DNA of 34,976 nt from Alphaproteobacteria bacterium (GTDB lineage Bacteria > Pseudomonadota > Alphaproteobacteria > RF32 > CAG-239). The stretch is from assembly GCA_017477185.1 (NCBI GenBank), contig JAFUXF010000034.1:1-34976 (forward strand), read 5' to 3'. A model generated the notes under the pieces. That model was not told where the DNA came from. It ran no database searches and was given only the letters and a program-made list of their open reading frames with translations. Below, in pieces: positions 30,978 through 34,976 of this stretch (position 1 is the first letter of the stretch; each line of letters begins with the position of its first letter). A program made the translations under genes and the position numbers.

Positions 30978-31354
30978 TGTCAATTTATTTAGGAGAGACA
31001 CCACTCGCTAGCACAGGATATGATAAAGCTGATGTCGATTTGAGCAACGTCAACGCAAGCGGAACTGCCTTAGCTAGTGGTTGGTCTATGCCCTCAAGTA
31101 GGCATATAAATTTAACATTACTAGCTAGTGGTAGTACTTATACAGCTCCTGCTAATGGGTGGTTTGAGTTTAGTACTGGTGCATCTGGTGTAATTCAGCT
31201 AGCAAATAGAACAAAAGAAATAGGTATGACTTCTCTAACGCAATCGTACGGTGCAAGAACGTTTGTACCTGTTGAGAAAGGGGATGTGGTGGTTTGTACA
31301 TATACAGCAACCCCATCAACTCATAAATTCATCTACGCCGAAGGAGAAAACTAA
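30977..31354 (+). CDS. Small fibre or adhesin-like virion protein
   Basis: A 125-residue beta-rich protein: DVDLSNVNASGTALASGWSM, HINLTLLASGSTYTAPANGW, FEFSTGASGVIQLANRTKEI and VEKGDVVVCTYTATPSTHKF. The last segments look like a jelly-roll tip used by fibres. GAAAGGA precedes the start, which overlaps the previous stop by one base, and its own stop overlaps the next start by one base, so fibre, tip and chaperone-like gene are translationally linked. Exact family not recognised. Confidence 0.65.
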   Translation: MSIYLGETPLASTGYDKADVDLSNVNASGTALASGWSMPSSRHINLTLLASGSTYTAPANGWFEFSTGASGVIQLANRTKEIGMTSLTQSYGARTFVPVEKGDVVVCTYTATPSTHKFIYAEGEN

Positions 31355-31689
31355 TGTTTAAAATAATCAAAGAAAATAAAATCATTGGTATTTCAGAAGA
31401 ATACCCAGCACTTCTTGACAAATACGAAGTCGTTGAAGATACAGCACACCAAGTTTCCGATTATAAACACTATGACGGAGAGTTTACACTTCACAATATT
31501 GAGAAAGACAATGAAGAAATGAAACAAGCCCGTGCCAATGCTTATCAAGTTGAGGTTGACCCAATCACAGCTCATATTCAAAGGCTGAAAGATGAAACCC
31601 CTGTCCCTAAGGGAGAAATAGCGGAGCTTATCGCCGAGCGTGAGGCTAAGGTTCAAGAGATTAAAGAGAGGTACCCGTATGATAGATGA
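31354..31689 (+). CDS. Phage protein, possible fibre assembly factor
   Basis: A 111-residue protein. The N-terminal part is small and beta-rich (KENKIIGISEEYPALLDKYE), the C-terminal part helical with a pattern met in many tailed phages after fibre genes: ARANAYQVEVDPITAHIQRL, then EIAELIAEREAKVQEIKERY-PY. Such proteins are often annotated as fibre assembly or unknown. AAGGAG precedes the ATG. It overlaps the holin-like gene by eleven bases. Confidence 0.62.
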   Translation: MFKIIKENKIIGISEEYPALLDKYEVVEDTAHQVSDYKHYDGEFTLHNIEKDNEEMKQARANAYQVEVDPITAHIQRLKDETPVPKGEIAELIAEREAKVQEIKERYPYDR

Positions 31690-31978
31690 TATGAAAGTTA
31701 TTGCTTTTATTATCGTAACTGCCGTAATTTCGGCAGTTATTCGTTTTAAAACTCTGACACAAATGTGTTTTGATGCACTTTTGGGCTTTGCTATGGGATA
31801 TTCCTTTTATTTATTGTTGGGATACTTCATTACAGATGGTGCAACCAGAAGCGGATTTGTCGGGTTAATAATTCTTGTAAGCCGCCCTTTATATGATTGG
31901 GCAGATAATTTTATCCGAGTGAATCTTTCTTTGTTGATTGAAAAAAAATTCGGCAATGAGGAGGTAAATCATGATTGA
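31679..31978 (+). CDS. Holin-like membrane protein
   Basis: A 99-residue protein with three predicted membrane segments (about 5-22, 32-51 and 59-76) and a charged C-terminus (EKKFGNEEVNHD). It lies directly before the endolysin gene, overlapping it by eight bases, the usual holin position. ATG 31679 follows GAGAGG; the frame extends upstream without better starts. Holins form inner-membrane holes that release the endolysin at a set time. The exact holin family is not recognised. Confidence 0.68.
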   Translation: MIDDMKVIAFIIVTAVISAVIRFKTLTQMCFDALLGFAMGYSFYLLLGYFITDGATRSGFVGLIILVSRPLYDWADNFIRVNLSLLIEKKFGNEEVNHD

Positions 31979-32441
31979 CGAAACAGAACTTATTCAACGC
32001 TTTATTTTGCACGAAAATTGCGAACTTATGCCATATAAATGCCCTTCCGGATATTTAACACTCGGTATCGGTCGAAATTTAGAGGCTAATCCACTGACCG
32101 TTGAAGAAAGGAAAGTTTGTGGTGATTGGCAACATGGCATTACCAAAAATGCAGCATTTTACCTTTTAAGAAATGATATCAAGCGAGTTCAAAGGGAATG
32201 TCAAAATAACATTCCCTTTTTTGATAAGCTGGATAATGAGCGACAATACGCACTTTTGGATATGGCATTTAACTTAGGAATTACCGGATTGCTAAAATTT
32301 AAATTAATGCTCGAGGCAATCGGTGTAGGAAATTTCAACAAAGCCGCGGAGGAATGCTTAAACTCTCGTTATGCCAAACAAACCGGAAAAAGAGCAAAAC
32401 GAATTGCAGAAACAATTAAAACAGGAAAGTTTACGGTATGA
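31971..32441 (+). CDS. Endolysin, GH24 (T4-type) lysozyme
   Basis: A 156-residue muramidase that cuts peptidoglycan between MurNAc and GlcNAc. The catalytic triad follows Glu-8aa-(Asp/Cys)-5aa-Thr: Glu15 (LHE), Cys24 (YKC) and Thr30 (YLTLGIG), so the usual Asp is Cys, a variant known in several phage lysozymes. The C-terminal ALLDMAFNLGITGLLKFKLM and RAKRIAETIKTG segments are family-typical. No signal peptide or SAR segment, so release depends on a holin. A very strong GAGGAGG precedes the ATG. Confidence 0.93.
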   Translation: MIDETELIQRFILHENCELMPYKCPSGYLTLGIGRNLEANPLTVEERKVCGDWQHGITKNAAFYLLRNDIKRVQRECQNNIPFFDKLDNERQYALLDMAFNLGITGLLKFKLMLEAIGVGNFNKAAEECLNSRYAKQTGKRAKRIAETIKTGKFTV

Positions 32442-32524
32442 GTTTAATATTTTAGTAAAATATAAATCACTTTTAAATACATTATCAAATTTCTGAATAA
32501 AGAGAAGATAATAGATAAAGAGTA

Positions 32525-32553
32525 TTGACAGAGTAAAAAATAAGATTTATTAA
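32525..32553 (+). promoter_or_regulatory. Predicted promoter of toxin-antitoxin pair
   Basis: TTGACA (32525-32530), 17-base spacer, TATTAA (32548-32553), 29 bases before the ATG at 32583. The -10 lies inside the palindrome at 32542-32557. Confidence 0.75.
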
Positions 32554-32557
32554 TCTT
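32542..32557. promoter_or_regulatory. Palindrome over -10, candidate autoregulatory operator
   Basis: AAGATT and AATCTT are exact reverse complements around TATT. The site covers the -10 of the promoter that drives the DUF4258-like/Xre pair, which suits an antitoxin repressor. Confidence 0.6.
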
Positions 32558-32582
32558 GAATTAACTATCAAGGTGATATATA

Positions 32583-32942
32583 ATGAATATAGAAGATAAG
32601 GTTAAAGATTTATCTTATATGACTGGAGCTATCAATATGATGGCTCGAAGTGATGTATTAGATTTATGTTATACAGAACATTGTATAGCCAGAATGAAGG
32701 AAAGAAATATCACAACTTTGGATATTTTACATGTTTTGAAGACAGGTATTATAGAAGAATATCAAGGAAAAGCAAAGCATGAAAAATTAGAAGACATTTA
32801 TAAATATAAAATTACAGGTGTTTACCTAGGAGATGAAAAATCAAAACGAGAGATTAGCTTGATTATATTAGTTGAAGTTGATAGTTTTAAACAACCAGCT
32901 ATAAAGATACAGAAAATTGTAACAACAATGTGGAGAGATTAA
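32583..32942 (+). CDS. DUF4258-like putative toxin
   Basis: A 119-residue protein. The stretch CYTEHCIARMKERNITTLDI followed by LHVLKTGIIEEYQGKAKHEK and YKYKITGVYLGDEKSKREIS matches the DUF4258 pattern (H-x-x-x-RM-x-x-R-x-I-x-x-x-DI-x-x-VL), a small fold related to RelE-like toxins. It ends exactly before the Xre-type gene at 32943, is the first gene after an independent promoter, and has AGGTGA six bases upstream. Being AT-rich and independently transcribed inside the lysis cassette, it looks like an inserted cargo pair. Toxicity is inferred from family and pairing. Confidence 0.7.
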   Translation: MNIEDKVKDLSYMTGAINMMARSDVLDLCYTEHCIARMKERNITTLDILHVLKTGIIEEYQGKAKHEKLEDIYKYKITGVYLGDEKSKREISLIILVEVDSFKQPAIKIQKIVTTMWRD

Positions 32943-33386
32943 ATGAAAGAAGCATACCATTACACAGAGTCTGGTTTAGATAATGTATATCTTTATAACA
33001 TCTCTGTTGTGCAGGATATAAAGGGAGAAAAAGTTATTTATGTACCAAAAATCAATCAATTACATAAGGTTATTGCTGAAGGTATTATCTATAAAAAAGG
33101 GTTAATAAGTGTCCAAGAAATCAAATTTTTAAGAACAGAAATGGGATTGAAACAATCAGAATTAAGTGGGTTGCTAGGAAAGGAAGCGCAAGCAGTTGGC
33201 CGTTGGGAACGTGGAGATAATAGTATAGATAAAACAACAGATACATTACTCCGACTGTTGGTTGCCCAATATCTTAATTTAGAAATTAATCCTAAACATA
33301 TTTCTGAATTAGTGGCGATTAAAGCAGCCAATGATAACATAAATATAGATGGCACGGATAACAATTATAAGTTAATGGTTGCATAA
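32943..33386 (+). CDS. MqsA-like Xre antitoxin/regulator
   Basis: A 147-residue protein with a short N-terminal domain (HYTESGLDNVYLYNISVVQD, described in a family of small regulators opening Y-H-Y-T-E-S-G-L-D-N-V) and a C-terminal Xre helix-turn-helix (about 55-110: ISVQEIKFLRTEMGLKQSEL, then SGLLGKEAQAVGRWERGDN). There is no Cys pair, so the zinc-binding part of MqsA is absent. It starts directly after the stop of the DUF4258-like gene, supporting a toxin-antitoxin operon, with the regulator probably binding the palindrome at 32542. A two-hairpin terminator region follows. Confidence 0.72.
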   Translation: MKEAYHYTESGLDNVYLYNISVVQDIKGEKVIYVPKINQLHKVIAEGIIYKKGLISVQEIKFLRTEMGLKQSELSGLLGKEAQAVGRWERGDNSIDKTTDTLLRLLVAQYLNLEINPKHISELVAIKAANDNINIDGTDNNYKLMVA

Positions 33387-33409
33387 TTCTTACCAATTTA
33401 TGAAAAAAT

Positions 33410-33452
33410 AAAACCCAGAAAAAATATAAAATAAAATTTACTGGGTTTTTAT
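33410..33452 (+). terminator. Terminator with long loop
   Basis: AAAACCCAG pairs with CTGGGTTTT around 22 bases, followed by further T. It is the first of two hairpins after the toxin-antitoxin pair. Confidence 0.55.
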
Positions 33453-33464
33453 TTTAAATATTTG

Positions 33465-33496
33465 AGCTCCAAACAAACAGTTTGGAGCTTTTTTTT
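33465..33496 (+). terminator. Strong intrinsic terminator
   Basis: AGCTCCAAAC and GTTTGGAGCT are exact reverse complements around AAACA, followed by eight T. It lies 16 bases before the next gene start. Confidence 0.9.
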
Positions 33497-33511
33497 ACTT
33501 GGAGAAAATTA

Positions 33512-34078
33512 ATGAGTACTACCTTTTGGTCTATATGGCGAAGATTATATGGAGAAGGAAAATTTAAAAAGTTTCTATCTCGGACAATTCAAACGATTAT
33601 CGCAGTGGTAATTTTAACAATGCAAATAACAACGAATTATAACTGGTTGCAGATTGTTATTGCTTTTGGTATTTCCGTATGGGTGATTATTCAATATTGG
33701 AGCAGGGCAATTGGAGAGATTATTGATGCCGGATTAAACCACAATCAAGATGCAAAAAGTTATGACCGCTGGTTTCGAGTTCCCTTAGATTGGATTTACG
33801 ATAAGCTCGGCAAGGAGAAATATGTGGGCTTTTATGATTTTTGGTATTCACTGATAAGATACGCTATCGGAGCGATACCATTACTCTGTTATTCTTGGTT
33901 GGTTTTATTGTTGATGCCGTTTCAGTATTTTATTTATTTGGGGTGTCATAAGTTCTTCATGAATCATCCGAAATTATATAACAGTAATGTCCTAAAATAT
34001 ATAACCTTAAATGAACCTAAAAATGTCGCAGAGGTTATCCATGGCGCTTTGTTCGGGCTGATTGTGGGGATAATGTGA
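33512..34078 (+). CDS. Phage membrane protein
   Basis: A 188-residue protein with predicted membrane segments at about residues 24-41, 46-63, 112-135 (a longer hydrophobic patch) and possibly 172-188. A soluble basic/aromatic loop (NHNQDAKSYDRWFRVPLDWIYDKLG) lies between. ATG 33512 follows TTGGAGA. It sits between the toxin-antitoxin pair and the spanins and overlaps the i-spanin start by four bases, so a role in lysis or in virion entry is possible. No family recognised. Confidence 0.65.
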   Translation: MSTTFWSIWRRLYGEGKFKKFLSRTIQTIIAVVILTMQITTNYNWLQIVIAFGISVWVIIQYWSRAIGEIIDAGLNHNQDAKSYDRWFRVPLDWIYDKLGKEKYVGFYDFWYSLIRYAIGAIPLLCYSWLVLLLMPFQYFIYLGCHKFFMNHPKLYNSNVLKYITLNEPKNVAEVIHGALFGLIVGIM

Positions 34079-34290
34079 GTAAACTGTCATTATTTTTGCT
34101 TATAATTGTCGCAATAGTGTGGGCTTTTATATGTGGATACGCGTTAGGGCAAAAAAATCAAAAAATTCAGTATATAACCAAGGAGATAGAAGTTGTTAAG
34201 AAAGTGGCGCAAAAGAGGGCGCTCATACAGTCTCGCCCTCATATTACTCGTGATACTGCTCTTAAGCTCATGCGTGAGGGTAAATTGTGA
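34075..34290 (+). CDS. Rz-like inner-membrane spanin
   Basis: A 71-residue protein starting at GTG 34075 within the previous stop (ATGTGA overlap). Residues 5-24 form a membrane anchor, followed by a short charged periplasmic coil (KNQKIQYITKEIEVVKKVAQKR) and the closing RPHITRDTALKLMREGKL. Length and layout fit a short i-spanin. A Rz1-like gene starts inside it in another frame, as in lambda Rz/Rz1. Spanins join inner and outer membranes to finish lysis in Gram-negative hosts. Confidence 0.72.
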   Translation: MSKLSLFLLIIVAIVWAFICGYALGQKNQKIQYITKEIEVVKKVAQKRALIQSRPHITRDTALKLMREGKL

Positions 34291-34417
34291 ATGTCCGCTC
34301 TTTCCAATAGCCGGACCGCAAGTCGCCGCAGAGTTGGAACAGGCAGATATAGAACATTATTCTCATACGTGGGAATGGATAGGCAGACTCAACAAATTAA
34401 AAGAAGAACTGGAATAG
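34193..34417 (+). CDS. Rz1-like outer-membrane lipoprotein spanin
   Basis: A 74-residue protein starting at TTG 34193, preceded by AGGAG at the right distance. The N-terminus is basic (LRKWRKRGR), followed by a hydrophobic core and lipobox L-S-S-C with Cys27; the mature 48-residue chain is short with P and Q, as expected for an o-spanin. The first 98 bases overlap the Rz-like gene out of frame. It ends 10 bases before the ejection-type gene at 34428. Confidence 0.75.
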   Translation: MLRKWRKRGRSYSLALILLVILLLSSCVRVNCECPLFPIAGPQVAAELEQADIEHYSHTWEWIGRLNKLKEELE

Positions 34418-34427
34418 GAGAAAAACA

Positions 34428-34976
34428 ATGGATATATGGGGAAGACACAAATCACCATTAGGGTATTATACCAATGACAATAAAATAGATAGTTATGGCG
34501 TTGACCATAGCGGTTTTAGTTTGCAAGATGAAATAGCATATCAAGCAGTGCGTTCAAATAAGGAACAACAATTGATGACACAATATAATAATCAGGGCAT
34601 AACCAACTATCCGCAGTACACAACAAACTTCTGGGGAAGTTCTGCGGATAATAACTATGGCTTCGGAACGTCTAATATCGGAAGCAATATTGAAAACAGG
34701 CAACAAACAATGACACCTGTCCCGCAGATGGCAGCACAACCTAGCCCCCCTCAAGTTCAACAACAACCTGAAACAAGTGCTTGGAATACGGTTAAACAAT
34801 GGAAAGACAACATTGCTGATGGCATGCAGGCCGGAGCTGTCGGATATACGACAGGTGTAACTCTAGGGAACTTTGATGAAATAACAGGAGGGGCTACAGC
34901 AGCCTTAACCGGCAATCCTGATAATTATAAGATGGGACGAGATGCAACAAGAAAGTTACAAAATGATTTAAGAGAG
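34428..34976 (+). CDS. Probable DNA-ejection virion protein, 3' partial
   Basis: The frame is open to the window edge; 183 residues are visible. ATG 34428 has AGGAG seven bases upstream. Residues 1-110 are Asn/Gln/Pro-rich and low in structure (QPSPPQVQQQPETSAWNTVK near the end). From about 128 there begins the Gly/Ala-rich domain of large podovirus ejection proteins: GVTLGNFDEITGGATAALTG, then YKMGRDATRKLQNDLRE. The same domain is found in the short protein at 16381. In P22-like phages the ejection genes follow the tail genes, which fits. A lytic enzyme or long helical part probably follows outside the window. Confidence 0.7.
   Translation, partial: MDIWGRHKSPLGYYTNDNKIDSYGVDHSGFSLQDEIAYQAVRSNKEQQLMTQYNNQGITNYPQYTTNFWGSSADNNYGFGTSNIGSNIENRQQTMTPVPQMAAQPSPPQVQQQPETSAWNTVKQWKDNIADGMQAGAVGYTTGVTLGNFDEITGGATAALTGNPDNYKMGRDATRKLQNDLRE

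Larger units (their letters stand above)
14265..34976. mobile_element. Prophage, podovirus type, right end outside window
   Basis: An almost complete P22-like structural and lysis gene set on the plus strand, preceded by a repressor region: repressor, terminase small candidate and large subunit, portal, scaffold, major capsid, tail adaptor and hub, fibres, holin-like, endolysin, spanins and probable ejection protein. There is no tape-measure, sheath or tail-tube gene, which argues for a short tail. No integrase, excisionase or replication gene is visible; they could lie to the right. The left boundary is uncertain within about 14260-14580 because the first leftward gene overlaps trkH while carrying phage-type operators. 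No attachment repeat can be identified without the right end. Confidence 0.88.

Overview
The window looks like a piece of a low-GC alphaproteobacterial chromosome carrying the left part of a short-tailed (podovirus, P22-like gene order) prophage. The alphaproteobacterial assignment rests mainly on an intact flaF, a flagellin regulator known from that class. The prophage runs off the right edge, and no tRNA, rRNA, CRISPR array, integrase or insertion sequence is visible.

Bases 1-14264 are host or host-accessory sequence. The left end (1-2391) holds four unrecognised genes, mostly membrane proteins or lipoproteins. 2455-8094 is ordinary host sequence: a lipoprotein, a glutathione S-transferase-like protein, a solute-binding protein, FlaF and a MacAB-type export operon (adaptor, ATPase, permease; no TolC here). 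8329-9466 holds two more unrecognised genes. The two unrecognised blocks share an oddity: none of their internal genes has a visible Shine-Dalgarno sequence, whereas nearly all other genes here do. 9562-10135 is a DUF559 nuclease-like gene behind a cluster of related inverted repeats. 10240-14264 is metG, a membrane-anchored protein with a degenerate SNase-like domain, and trkH.

The prophage starts somewhere between the end of trkH (14264) and about 14580. Its immunity region has a short Xre repressor (14643-15050, leftward) flanked on both sides by copies of one operator, ATAAC-N5-GTTAT: two sites in the divergent promoter region on the right, and one exact plus one near match on the left. 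Rightward come two early genes, five tandem 10-bp repeats just before the likely small terminase (candidate packaging site), cargo genes with their own promoters and a terminator, the large terminase, a phage-encoded GroES-like co-chaperonin, portal, scaffold, major capsid protein, tail adaptor and hub genes, a GNAT enzyme, an S74-domain protein, a block of modular fibre genes, holin-like protein, endolysin, a toxin-antitoxin-like pair, a membrane protein, overlapping Rz/Rz1-type spanins and the start of a probable DNA-ejection protein.

The genes together read as a temperate phage whose repressor blocks a rightward promoter, followed by a mostly collinear late operon. That operon is interrupted by at least seven intrinsic-terminator-like hairpins, so late expression probably needs antitermination or several promoters. 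The points most worth following up are the immunity circuit, the 10-bp repeat array, the promoter-gene-terminator cargo at 17419-18003, the phage GroES, the ejection-type domain that occurs twice, and the toxin-antitoxin pair placed inside the lysis cassette.
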